DNA of 55,862 bases from an uncultured Clostridia bacterium. GTDB taxonomy: Bacteria; Bacillota; Clostridia; Saccharofermentanales; Saccharofermentanaceae. This document shows, piece after piece, positions 1 to 7,893 of the stretch (its first letter is position 1; each line of letters opens with the position of its first letter). The DNA lies in NCBI GenBank assembly GCA_946537885.1, contig CAMNGC010000014.1, forward strand, positions 1 to 55,862. Direction: 5' to 3'. The translations under genes and the position numbers were made by a program. The notes under the pieces were generated by a model, which saw only the letters and a list, made by a program, of their open reading frames with translations, was not told the DNA's origin and searched no databases.

Positions 1-167
1 CTACGGTGGTTACACCCAAGCCTACGGTGGTTACACCCAAGCCTACGGTGGTTACACCCAAGCCTACGGTGGTTACGCCCAAGCCTACGGTGGTTACACC
101 CAAGCCTACGGTGGTTACGCCCGAGCCTACAGTGGTTACACCCAAGCCTACGGTGGTTACACCCGAG
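1..167 (+). repeat. 21-bp in-frame tandem repeat array
   Basis: About eight head-to-tail copies of a 21-bp unit (core cctacggtggttacaccca, with a/g changes in some copies) fill the window start, and the first copy is cut by the boundary. Each unit encodes the heptapeptide PTVVTPK, or PTVVTPE in the copies with gag. The array is coding and forms an extended Thr/Pro linker in the DUF4214 protein. A ninth degenerate unit follows (PSVSPSP). Near-identical units are prone to slippage, so copy number may vary between strains. Confidence 0.95.
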
Positions 168-1121
168 CCCTCGGTCTCGCCTTCTCCTAACGCAAAACCA
201 ACTGTGACTACCGCCCCAACAGCGACAGCAAAGCCAACCGCCACCTCAACTCCGATACCGACTCGCAAGCCCACAGCCACTGCGACGCCAACCAAACGTC
301 CCACGGCTGTGCCGACAAGAAAGCCAACATCTACACCTAAGCCCACGGCCACGCCGGTTCCCTCCACGGGATCATCGTCATCTGCTCAGGGACTGGGGGC
401 TTTCATCGAGAGGCTATACAGCGTTGCTCTCGGTCGCCCCTCCGAGGCCTATGGTAAGTCCTATTGGATCAATAAAGTAAAGAACGAGGGATTCACAGGT
501 GCTGATGTCGCGAGAGGTTTCCTCTTCTCCGACGAGTTCCTGAACAAAAACATGAGCAATTCGGATTTTCTGGATACGCTCTATATGACTTTCTTCAACC
601 GTCCGGCAGATGCAGAGAAGGCCAACTGGCTCAACCTCATGAATAAGGGCTGGACTAAGATGCAGGTCATCAATGGCTTCATCAACTCCACCGAGTGGGC
701 TAATCTGTGCCTGAACTACGGTATTGCATCCGGTACAAACTGCAAACCGAATATCGTTATTCAGCCAAGCGCAGAGGTTGAGAGCTTTGCCCGACGTCTC
801 TACACAACATGCTTGGGTAGGAATGCCGATGCCAATGGTCTGAGGGACTGGGCCACACGTCTTGCCAATATGCAGATCTCCGGCTCTGAAGCCGCCCATG
901 GATTCTTCTTTTCGAGCGAATTCACAGCTTCCAACATAAGCAATGATGAATATGTCAAGAGACTCTATCGAACCTTCATGGGGCGAGAATATGATCAAGG
1001 CGGATATGATTACTGGATAGGCCAGCTTGCTGCCGGCAAGACGCGCGAAGAGGTTTTCCAAGGCTTCGCCGGATCAGCCGAATGGGCAGGCATCTGTGCC
1101 GAGTACGGAATATTGAAATAA
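3..1121 (+). CDS. Secreted protein with Thr/Pro repeat linker and two DUF4214 domains (5' partial)
   Basis: The reading frame is open to the window edge and enters inside the tandem repeat, so the true start and any signal peptide lie upstream. Visible order: PTVVTPK heptad repeats (about 55 residues), a Thr/Pro/Lys-rich linker to about residue 125, then two DUF4214-type helical modules (about 130-245 and 255-371) with the family's FxxRLYxxxLGRxxdxxGxxYW pattern and EFxN/EWxxxC ends. The C-terminus ends in AEYGILK, as in the next gene. DUF4214 occurs in extracellular proteins of gut Firmicutes, and its function is unproven. It is a tandem paralogue of the downstream gene: the C-terminal 240 residues are nearly identical while the N-terminal parts differ. 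Role at the cell surface is inferred. Confidence 0.9.
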   Translation, partial: TVVTPKPTVVTPKPTVVTPKPTVVTPKPTVVTPKPTVVTPEPTVVTPKPTVVTPEPSVSPSPNAKPTVTTAPTATAKPTATSTPIPTRKPTATATPTKRPTAVPTRKPTSTPKPTATPVPSTGSSSSAQGLGAFIERLYSVALGRPSEAYGKSYWINKVKNEGFTGADVARGFLFSDEFLNKNMSNSDFLDTLYMTFFNRPADAEKANWLNLMNKGWTKMQVINGFINSTEWANLCLNYGIASGTNCKPNIVIQPSAEVESFARRLYTTCLGRNADANGLRDWATRLANMQISGSEAAHGFFFSSEFTASNISNDEYVKRLYRTFMGREYDQGGYDYWIGQLAAGKTREEVFQGFAGSAEWAGICAEYGILK

Positions 1122-1125
1122 TCGG

Positions 1126-1150
1126 AAGGCTGTCATCGGACAGCCTTTTA
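1126..1150 (+). terminator. Rho-independent terminator
   Basis: A 9-bp perfect stem (AAGGCTGTC / GACAGCCTT) with loop ATCG is followed by a short T run. It starts five bases after the stop codon of the first DUF4214 gene. Confidence 0.85.
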
Positions 1151-1211
1151 TATTGAAAATAAATTTTACAGCAATTAGAATTATTATGTATTTTTCTTTA
1201 GGAGGACGGTT

Positions 1212-3230
1212 ATGAGAAAGCATTTTGGGATTCTTACGTTGTTGGCAGCCATGATCATTGCCTTGTTTGTGCCTTTTACGGCAATCAAAGTAAACGCTGT
1301 CGAGATAGCTAACGGATCTGACGGGAATGAGTATCAGATCTCGGCAAACGGAGCAAGTCTAAACCAGTGGAAATCCGGAGCGTCAGGCAAGATTACGATT
1401 CCTGATACCGTAACCATAAAGGGTACAACATACAAGGTTTTTAAGGTTAATAATTCCGCTTTTTACGACCCGACAGGAAAGGTAGATTTCTCAAAGATCA
1501 CCTCGGTAACTGTTGGTAAGAATATCCAGACAATCGAAAGTCACGCATTTGATTCTTGTGTCGGATTGACGACTGTCTCATTTACGAGCGGAAGTGTTTG
1601 TACATCTATTCAAAACGATGCTTTTGCCGAATGTACATCTCTCACATCTATCTCATTACCTTCCTCACTCACATCTATTGGCAGCAGTTGCTTTCTCGGA
1701 TGCAGCAAACTCAGTTCTATCAGCATCCCTTCATCTGTCACCGAGATCGGGAACAGCGCATTCCTTCAGTGCAGCTCATTAAAGAACATAACTCTTCCTT
1801 CCGGACTTAAGACACTTGGAACAAAAGCGTTTTATCAATGTACTTCTCTACAGTCTGTTGATATGAGCAACTGCAAAAACCTCACATTGATCGACAATGA
1901 GACCTTCGCTTCCTGCACGGCACTGACATCAGTAGCATTCCCGCCTTCGCTTGCAACTATAGGAAACTATGTATTCCAGGATTGCAGTCTCTCAGAGATC
2001 AGACTACCTGCAAGCATAAAAACAATCGGAGAAGGCGCCTTCTGCAGTTCCGGTGTAAATCAGGTCACGATACTTGCAACAACTGCACCGACGATCAAAT
2101 TCAATAGAAGCACCCAGGGCGTGAACTCATTTAGGAACGGAACCAAGATCACCGTTCCAACGGGTTCGACCGGATATGACGGATCAAATTGGGTCAAGCT
2201 GAGTGTTACCGAATCAAGTAGTCTCTCTACGGCTACTCCCACGCCTAAGCCTACGACGGCTACTCCCACACCTAAGCCTACTACAGCCACACCCACCAAA
2301 AAGCCTGCCGCTACACCTACAAGCGCGCCCGGAGCGACAGCTTCACCGACCACCAAACCCGGCGTCACGGTAAAGCCTACAGTAACAACAACGCCCTCAT
2401 CTGGGTCTTCCGGATCTTCCTCATCCGGTTCTAGTTCCTCGGGATCCGGTTCCTCCGGCGGTTCCACAGGCTCGAGTTCATCTTCCTCCTCATCCCAGGG
2501 CCTCGGCGACTTCATCGAGAGACTTTATAACATCGCTCTCGGCCGTCCTTCCGAGTCTTACGGTAAGAACTACTGGATCAAGAAAGTAATGAACGAAGGC
2601 TTCACCGGAGCGGATGTAGCGAGAGGCTTCCTCTTCTCCGATGAATTCCTGAACAAGAACATGAGTAATTCAAAATTCCTGGATACTCTTTATATGACTT
2701 TCTTCAACCGTCCCGCAGACGCTGAGAAAGCCAACTGGCTCAAGCTCATGGATCAGGGCTGGACCAAGATGCAGGTCATCGACGGTTTCATCAATTCGAC
2801 CGAGTGGGCCAACCTATGTCTGACCTACGGTATCGCATCAGGAACCAACTGCAAGCCGAATATCCTTATCCAGCCAAGCGCAGAGGTCGAGAGCTTTGCC
2901 CGCCGCCTCTACACCACTTGCTTGGGAAGAGATGCCGATGCCAACGGTTTAAGAGACTGGGCTACTCAGCTGGCCAACATGCAGATCTCCGGTTCGGACG
3001 CAGCCCACGGCTTCTTCTTCTCTCAGGAGTTTATTGCGCAGGGCTTCAGTAACGAAGAATATGTCAACCGCCTCTACAGGACTTTCATGGGACGTGAGGC
3101 AGATCCTGCCGGCTTCTCTGACTGGGTCGGTCAACTGAATCGCGGCGCATCACGTGAGTCAGTATTCCAAGGCTTCGCTGGTTCTGCCGAATGGGCAGGT
3201 ATCTGCGCTGAATACGGAATCCTGAAATAA
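1212..3230 (+). CDS. BspA-like leucine-rich-repeat surface protein with two C-terminal DUF4214 domains
   Basis: 672 residues. The N-terminus is a signal peptide (MRKHFGILTLLAAMIIALFV.., cut probably after about residue 29). Residues about 60-300 form BspA/LRR_5 repeats with the recurring pattern CxxLxSISxPxSLTSIGxxxFxxC. A Thr/Pro linker (TPTPKPTTA repeats, 338-385) and a Ser/Gly linker (385-425) follow, then two DUF4214 modules to the C-terminus. An AGGAGG ribosome site at 1200-1205 fixes the start. LRR_5 proteins are surface adhesins or glycan-contact proteins in many gut bacteria. The DUF4214 pair is almost the same as in the upstream gene, so the two genes probably arose by duplication and exchange of N-terminal ectodomains. 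No LPXTG motif is present, so how the protein stays on the surface is unknown. Confidence 0.9.
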   Translation: MRKHFGILTLLAAMIIALFVPFTAIKVNAVEIANGSDGNEYQISANGASLNQWKSGASGKITIPDTVTIKGTTYKVFKVNNSAFYDPTGKVDFSKITSVTVGKNIQTIESHAFDSCVGLTTVSFTSGSVCTSIQNDAFAECTSLTSISLPSSLTSIGSSCFLGCSKLSSISIPSSVTEIGNSAFLQCSSLKNITLPSGLKTLGTKAFYQCTSLQSVDMSNCKNLTLIDNETFASCTALTSVAFPPSLATIGNYVFQDCSLSEIRLPASIKTIGEGAFCSSGVNQVTILATTAPTIKFNRSTQGVNSFRNGTKITVPTGSTGYDGSNWVKLSVTESSSLSTATPTPKPTTATPTPKPTTATPTKKPAATPTSAPGATASPTTKPGVTVKPTVTTTPSSGSSGSSSSGSSSSGSGSSGGSTGSSSSSSSSQGLGDFIERLYNIALGRPSESYGKNYWIKKVMNEGFTGADVARGFLFSDEFLNKNMSNSKFLDTLYMTFFNRPADAEKANWLKLMDQGWTKMQVIDGFINSTEWANLCLTYGIASGTNCKPNILIQPSAEVESFARRLYTTCLGRDADANGLRDWATQLANMQISGSDAAHGFFFSQEFIAQGFSNEEYVNRLYRTFMGREADPAGFSDWVGQLNRGASRESVFQGFAGSAEWAGICAEYGILK

Positions 3231-3257
3231 GCTTAAACTAAACCATAAAAGTACTGC

Positions 3258-3287
3258 CCCCGGAAGTGATGCACATCGCTTCCGGGG
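3258..3287 (+). terminator. Strong stem-loop after the LRR/DUF4214 gene
   Basis: A 13-bp stem with one T-G pair (CCCCGGAAGTGAT / ATCGCTTCCGGGG) and loop GCAC. There is no T tract behind it, so it could be a terminator or an RNA-stabilising hairpin. Confidence 0.55.
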
Positions 3288-3363
3288 ACAGCTTTGCGCA
3301 CTTGTGTTATACTAATTCGGTGCCTTAAGCACGCTATTACAACTGTTTTGGAGGGATAACAGC

Positions 3364-4704
3364 ATGTGGTTTGAAGAGGCTGTTTTTTATCAGATATATC
3401 CTATGGGCTTCTGCGGCGCCCCCGCTGCGGACAATTTCGCGAATACACTGGCGGACGACGCGCCTGCGATCAGCCCCGCGCCCATAAAAAAAGTGATCGA
3501 TTGGATCCCTCATTTTAAGAAGCTCGGAATTACGGCTATCTATTTCTCGCCTGTTTTCGAGTCGGATTCACACGGTTACAACACTAGAGATTACCGCCTG
3601 ATCGACAGGCGCCTGGGCACAAATGAAGATTTCCGCGATGTAGTAAAACAGCTGCATGAAGCCGGTATCAAAGTTGTGCTGGACGGCGTCTTTAACCATG
3701 TGGGGCGTGGCTTTTGGGCCTTCAAAGATGTCATTGAGAAAAAGTGGGATTCGCCCTATAAGGACTGGTTCCACATATCTTTCGACGGGAATTCAGCCTA
3801 CAACGACGGCTTCTGGTACGAAGGCTGGGAAGGGCATTTCAGCCTGGTCAAATTAAATCTCAGGAATCCTGCCGTAATTGACCACATCCTCGACAAGGTA
3901 AAGTATTGGGCGGACTTTTTCGATATAGACGGATTAAGGCTCGATGTGGCTTATTGTCTGGACCGCGATTTCATCCACAGGCTAAGAGAGTTCACGAACG
4001 GCTTAAAACCGGAATTTCTGCTCTTAGGAGAACTCCTGCACGGAGATTATAATCAGTTCGTTAACGACGGTATGCTGCACAGCTGCACCAACTACGCCTG
4101 CTATAAGGGCCTTTACAGCAGCTTTAACTGCATGAACATGTTCGAGATAATCAATACTCTGATCCAGCAGTTCGGTCCTGAGAATTGGAGCTGGTACCGG
4201 GGCAAGCACCTGATGGCCTTTACGGATAATCATGATGTCAGCCGAGTTGCTTCGATCCTTACTAATCCGTCCCACCTGCCGCTTATCTACACATTGGCTT
4301 TCGGCATGCCCGGCTTCCCCTGCATCTATTACGGCAGCGAATGGGGCGTTCACGGCCGTAAAGAAGACGGCGATCCGGCTCTTCGCCCCTGCTTTGATAA
4401 ACCCGAATGGAATGAGCTGACAGACCACATCTCGCGCTTAGCGGCGATCAAGAGCTCCTCCCCGGCGTTAAATTACGGCTCTTTCAGGTCAATCGTGCTG
4501 ACTAACCATCAGTGTATTTTCGAGCGAAAAACAGATTCGCAGAGGATCCTGGTCGCCATCAACGCCGCAGATTATGACTATACGGCACATTTTGATGCCG
4601 GATGCGGTCAGGCAAGAGAGCTGATTACGGATAAGATCCACGATTTTGGCGGCGGCTCACTCCTGCCGGCGTACTCGTCACAGATCTGGCTGATGGAGAA
4701 TTGA
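3364..4704 (+). CDS. GH13 alpha-amylase-family glycosidase, cytoplasmic
   Basis: 446 residues and no signal peptide, so it acts on imported alpha-glucans. The four GH13 regions are visible: DGVFNHVGR (about 107-115), GLRLDVAY with nucleophile Asp194, GELLHGD with acid/base Glu223, and FTDNHD with transition-state Asp291. A short beta C-terminal domain ends at SSQIWLMEN. It lacks the N-terminal domain of neopullulanases and maltogenic amylases and is close to the minimal size for GH13. Substrate is not assignable; a maltodextrin or cyclodextrin hydrolase is plausible. A GGAGG site at 3350-3354 supports the start, and a TATACT -10-like hexamer at 3308-3313 without a clear -35 may be its promoter. 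It stands alone between the DUF4214 genes and glnA. Confidence 0.88.
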   Translation: MWFEEAVFYQIYPMGFCGAPAADNFANTLADDAPAISPAPIKKVIDWIPHFKKLGITAIYFSPVFESDSHGYNTRDYRLIDRRLGTNEDFRDVVKQLHEAGIKVVLDGVFNHVGRGFWAFKDVIEKKWDSPYKDWFHISFDGNSAYNDGFWYEGWEGHFSLVKLNLRNPAVIDHILDKVKYWADFFDIDGLRLDVAYCLDRDFIHRLREFTNGLKPEFLLLGELLHGDYNQFVNDGMLHSCTNYACYKGLYSSFNCMNMFEIINTLIQQFGPENWSWYRGKHLMAFTDNHDVSRVASILTNPSHLPLIYTLAFGMPGFPCIYYGSEWGVHGRKEDGDPALRPCFDKPEWNELTDHISRLAAIKSSSPALNYGSFRSIVLTNHQCIFERKTDSQRILVAINAADYDYTAHFDAGCGQARELITDKIHDFGGGSLLPAYSSQIWLMEN

Positions 4705-4809
4705 CTTTACTCACCGCTAAATATCAAATACTGCTTTTGCCTGCCTTAGGGTACAATATAAGTACAGCTTCCGATAAAGAAGCAAATACTTATTATACAG
4801 GGGTGTATT

Positions 4810-6240
4810 ATGAGCAGAACTTTGCAGGACGTCCTTGCGATGATCAAGGACAACGACATTAAGATGGTGGATTTTAAGCTGACCGACATCGACGGTCGCT
4901 GGAGACACCTGAGTATCCCCGCCGAGAGGCTTTCAGAGAAGACGATGACACAAGGAATCGGTTTCGACGGCTCAAACTACGGCTATGCACCGGTAGAGAA
5001 CAGCGACATGGTATTTGTACCTGTGCTTGATTCCGCTGTTATCGACCCTTACGCACAGATCCCTACTCTTTCCATGATCGGTGACGTCAGAGTTATCGCA
5101 TTGCCCGAGAACAAGCCCTTTGACCAATATCCCCGTAATGTGGCGATCAGGGCTCTCGAGTACATGAAGGAAACAGGTATTGCTGACAAGATGATCATCG
5201 GCCCGGAATATGAATTCTACATTTTCGATACGGTGGAATTTGATGTCAGATCCCAAACCATGTCCTATGAGATCTTCGCCAAGCAGGCTCACTGGGCTTC
5301 CAATTCCTACGAGAATAACCACGGTTACCAGATCCCTCACGGCGCCGGCTATCACACCAGCCTGCCCATGGATGTATGTAATGATCTGAGAACTAAGATG
5401 TGCCTCGCCATGAAGGAGTGGGGCATAGATGTAAAGTATCATCACCCTGAAGTAGGCGGCTGCGGACAGATGGAGATCGAAGTAGAGCTGGGCGAGATGC
5501 TCAAGCTTGCCGACGACACCATGTCAGCCAAATATGTTATCAAGAATGAGGCTGTTGCAGACGGCAGAACTGCTACTCTTATGCCTAAGCCTCTGGCAGG
5601 CGAAGCAGGAAACGGTATGCATGTTCATATGCTCCTTACAAAGGACGGAAAGCCGATATTCTACGATCCCGACAACTATGCACAGCTCAGTAATGAAGCG
5701 CTCTGGTTCATCGGAGGACTCCTGACGCATGCACGTTCCCTTTGCGCCATTACAAATCCTTCTACGAATTCCTATAAGAGACTCGTCCCCGGCTTCGAAG
5801 CTCCTGTTACCATCGGGTATGCAATGGCCAACAGATCCGCCGTTGTGCGCATCCCGGCATATGCCAAGACTCCCGATACCAAGAGATTCGAGCTTAGAAA
5901 TCCCGATGCTACCTGCAATCCCTATTATGCTTACGCTGCGATCCTTATGGCAGGTCTCGACGGCATCAAGAATAAGATCGACCCTCATGAAGCAGGCTGG
6001 GGGCCCTACGACTTTAACCTTTTCGATCTGTCAGACGAAGAGAAAGCGAAGATCGAAGGTTTGCCCGCGTCGCTGCCTGAAGCTATCGAGGCGCTTAAGG
6101 CAGATCACGATTACCTGACAGCCGGCGGAGTATTCCCTCAGAGATTGCTCGATCAGCTCACAAACAGACTTTCAAAAGCAGCAGACGAGATCAACAAGCT
6201 GCCTCACCCTGCTGAATTCGCCAAGTACTACGATCTCTAA
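4810..6240 (+). CDS. glnA: Glutamine synthetase, type I
   Basis: 476 residues; ATP-dependent amidation of glutamate to glutamine, forming dodecamers in the cytoplasm. The N-terminal beta-grasp domain carries DFKLTDIDGRWRH, and the catalytic domain has GPEYEFYIF, the NGMHVHM ATP-site segment, NRSAVVRIP and the metal-binding ELRNPDATCNPYYAYAA. The length and an insertion after the EFYIF segment match the GSI-beta group, which is normally regulated by adenylylation of a Tyr in an NLYDL motif. Here that motif reads NLFDLSDEE, with Phe405 in place of the Tyr, so covalent adenylylation is not possible at this site. A GGGGTG-type ribosome site precedes ATG. A TACAAT -10-like box lies at 4752-4757. 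No amtB, glnB or glnR gene is adjacent. Confidence 0.95.
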   Translation: MSRTLQDVLAMIKDNDIKMVDFKLTDIDGRWRHLSIPAERLSEKTMTQGIGFDGSNYGYAPVENSDMVFVPVLDSAVIDPYAQIPTLSMIGDVRVIALPENKPFDQYPRNVAIRALEYMKETGIADKMIIGPEYEFYIFDTVEFDVRSQTMSYEIFAKQAHWASNSYENNHGYQIPHGAGYHTSLPMDVCNDLRTKMCLAMKEWGIDVKYHHPEVGGCGQMEIEVELGEMLKLADDTMSAKYVIKNEAVADGRTATLMPKPLAGEAGNGMHVHMLLTKDGKPIFYDPDNYAQLSNEALWFIGGLLTHARSLCAITNPSTNSYKRLVPGFEAPVTIGYAMANRSAVVRIPAYAKTPDTKRFELRNPDATCNPYYAYAAILMAGLDGIKNKIDPHEAGWGPYDFNLFDLSDEEKAKIEGLPASLPEAIEALKADHDYLTAGGVFPQRLLDQLTNRLSKAADEINKLPHPAEFAKYYDL

Positions 6241-6262
6241 GTTGATGATCTCTCACGAAAAA

Positions 6263-6300
6263 AGCACCGCCTGCCAGCCCGGCAGACGGTGCTCTTTCTT
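6263..6300 (+). terminator. Terminator between glnA and a convergent lipoprotein gene
   Basis: Arms 6263-6275 and 6281-6293 (AGCACCGcCTGCC / GGCAGaCGGTGCT, one mismatch) enclose loop AGCCC. CTTTCTTTT follows on the plus strand and an A run precedes the stem, so it can also terminate the minus-strand gene. Confidence 0.88.
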
Positions 6301-6313
6301 TTGCATTATAGGA

Positions 6314-6889
6314 TTACTTGCTGAACTCTACAGTCTCGCCGTCCTCAAAATCCATCGTGATGGTACCGTCATCGAAAATTCCCTCACCGATATCACCGCC
6401 GTCATCGGGTGTGAATGTGATCTTATCATCATCGATCTCATAGATTCCCTCTTCACTCATCTCGAGGTCCTCAGCGCTCATAAGGTTGGATAACATTGCC
6501 TCAAGGTAAGCATCGTAGGTGTCATAGCCCTGTTGCTGAGCAAGCGTATCAAGATCCTCTGCAGACATATCAGAAGCTCCCATCATCTCAACGATACCGC
6601 TCTTAACTTCGTCACTGAGCATATACTCAACTACAGCGTTGTAGTTCTCAGAACCATCAGAATAAAGTGTGTACTTTCCGTCCTCGAGCTCGAGCTCTAC
6701 ATGGAAATAAGCGCCTTCCTCTGTGTCGATATCCAGACCCATGCCGGAAAGGAGAGAACCGGACATGTCATACTCAGCTGTGTACTTACCGTCTACATCC
6801 TCATCCTTCTTAGAAGAACAAGCTGATACTGCAGCAGCTGCAACGCTGACTGCCATTACTACTGTTAAAAACTTTGTAGATTTCTTCAT
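6314..6889 (-). CDS. Small acidic lipoprotein of unknown function
   Basis: 191 residues from the start MKKSTKFLTVVM. A GGAG site 7-8 bases upstream supports this start over an in-frame upstream Met. A lipoprotein signal peptide ends at VSAC (lipobox Cys about residue 24), so the protein is anchored outside the membrane. The mature part is rich in Asp/Glu and ends in short predicted strands (KITFTPDDGG, TITMDFEDGETVEF). The same layout, a growth-like helical middle followed by an ..I.GN.I.. strand pair, is seen in the C-terminal half of the larger lipoprotein at 7894-9114, which suggests distant relation. No family name was recognised. Confidence 0.8.
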   Translation of the reverse strand: MKKSTKFLTVVMAVSVAAAAVSACSSKKDEDVDGKYTAEYDMSGSLLSGMGLDIDTEEGAYFHVELELEDGKYTLYSDGSENYNAVVEYMLSDEVKSGIVEMMGASDMSAEDLDTLAQQQGYDTYDAYLEAMLSNLMSAEDLEMSEEGIYEIDDDKITFTPDDGGDIGEGIFDDGTITMDFEDGETVEFSK

Positions 6890-6978
6890 TATAATACTCC
6901 TAGTTTTTTCTCTTTTCTTATGTCCCTGAAGGACACGACATAGTGATTGTATCATTACTATTATTGATTTATCTATAT

Positions 6979-7629
6979 TTAGACTTGCTCGGAGTCGGAA
7001 GTCCCGGACTCAGGCTCTGCCACACTATCGTCCGTGTTATCGACCGACATGCCGCTTGTCTCGCTATCCGACTTAAAGTAATAAGTGCGCTTGGTAAAGC
7101 ATGTTCCCATTCCGATACCCATCGCCACACCTACAAACAAACCTGCCCAGGAGTTTAGTGTTGTCCGGAACAAAAAACCGTAGATCATGGCAAATGCCAG
7201 CGCCATCATCCAATTGTAGCTACCGGTCTTAACACCGAGCTCAGGCAACTGCACACCATCTACGACAGCTTTACCATTTTTGGTCATGGAAGCAAGATAA
7301 GCAACAAAGAATGTCATTTTTTTATCAAGCTCAGCTCTAACCTTCTCATCGACATCCTCAGAGAAAAATCTCTCTGCAAGGCTGAATGTTCCTCCTTCTC
7401 TGCGAACAGGATAGACCGCCACTATCTCTTTACCCTGCATGTAATAATAGAACTTACCCTTGTTCGCCATGATATCCGTTACCAGATCATAGTCCACATC
7501 AAAAGTGATCTTATTCCTGAACTTTGTCTTGGCGACCTTCTTCTTACCTGCCTCGTGAAATGAATATCCTTCAAGTTCAAATGAATCGCTGACATATTCA
7601 GGTGCAAACAATGTTGTCACGTCTAACAT
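6979..7629 (-). CDS. Membrane protein of unknown function with YcxB-like layout
   Basis: 216 residues. The chosen start MLDVTTLF has a GGGAGGGG ribosome site directly upstream, while the longer frame lacks one. The N-terminal 130 residues are soluble and beta-rich with TFDVDYDLVTDIM and GKFYYYMQGKEIVAVYPVRR. Two hydrophobic helices follow (about 140-175, YNWMMALAFAMIYGFLF and WAGLFVGVAMGIGMG), then an acidic Ser/Glu-rich tail. No motif identifies it with certainty. It follows the 7894-9114 gene on the same strand after about 260 bases, so it probably has its own transcript. Confidence 0.75.
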   Translation of the reverse strand: MLDVTTLFAPEYVSDSFELEGYSFHEAGKKKVAKTKFRNKITFDVDYDLVTDIMANKGKFYYYMQGKEIVAVYPVRREGGTFSLAERFFSEDVDEKVRAELDKKMTFFVAYLASMTKNGKAVVDGVQLPELGVKTGSYNWMMALAFAMIYGFLFRTTLNSWAGLFVGVAMGIGMGTCFTKRTYYFKSDSETSGMSVDNTDDSVAEPESGTSDSEQV

Positions 7630-7749
7630 ATTTCCCCTCCCGACTATAAGCCTCATTGTTTTATGAGCTTATGATAAGGCTATAATGCCAAGTAATCGTC
7701 AATAAATCATTAAGAATTAATAAAGCAAAATTAACATTCCGGCTAATGA

Positions 7750-7836
7750 ATAGCATTACCCGATGCCGAAGGCCAACTGTTTTCGATCAACAATCCCCTA
7801 TATCATGTGAGAAATCCCGAGGAAAAAGTGAAGAAA
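7750..7836 (+). repeat. Dispersed intergenic repeat, copy A
   Basis: This 87-base stretch matches 41721-41806 closely in the same orientation. Shared blocks are atagcattacccgatgccg, cgatca-caatc-ccta and catgtgagaaatccc, ending in gtgaagaa. It lies between two minus-strand genes beside a terminator. Copy A lacks the left half and the inverted partner present in the 41.5-kb element. The rest of the 7630-7893 gap is AT-rich with nothing else recognised. Confidence 0.8.
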
Positions 7837-7840
7837 CTAA

Positions 7841-7868
7841 GAGGGCCGCCTCATCTGAGACAGCCCTC
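7841..7868 (-). terminator. Terminator of the 7894-9114 lipoprotein gene
   Basis: GAGGGC-c-G-c-CTCA pairs with TGAG-a-C-a-GCCCTC; on the minus strand the hairpin is followed by the loosely T-rich TTAGTTTCTT. The stem resembles those after tyrS and the PGK-TPI gene. Confidence 0.65.
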
Positions 7869-7893
7869 CGTGACAATTTGATTATTGATAAGC

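Noticed and set aside
1..167. CRISPR array
   Set aside because: The 21-bp units are directly adjacent without spacers and are in frame with a Thr/Pro linker.
2060..2515. Glu/Pro/Val-rich minus-strand frame
   Set aside because: Complement of the Thr/Pro and Ser linkers of the LRR protein.
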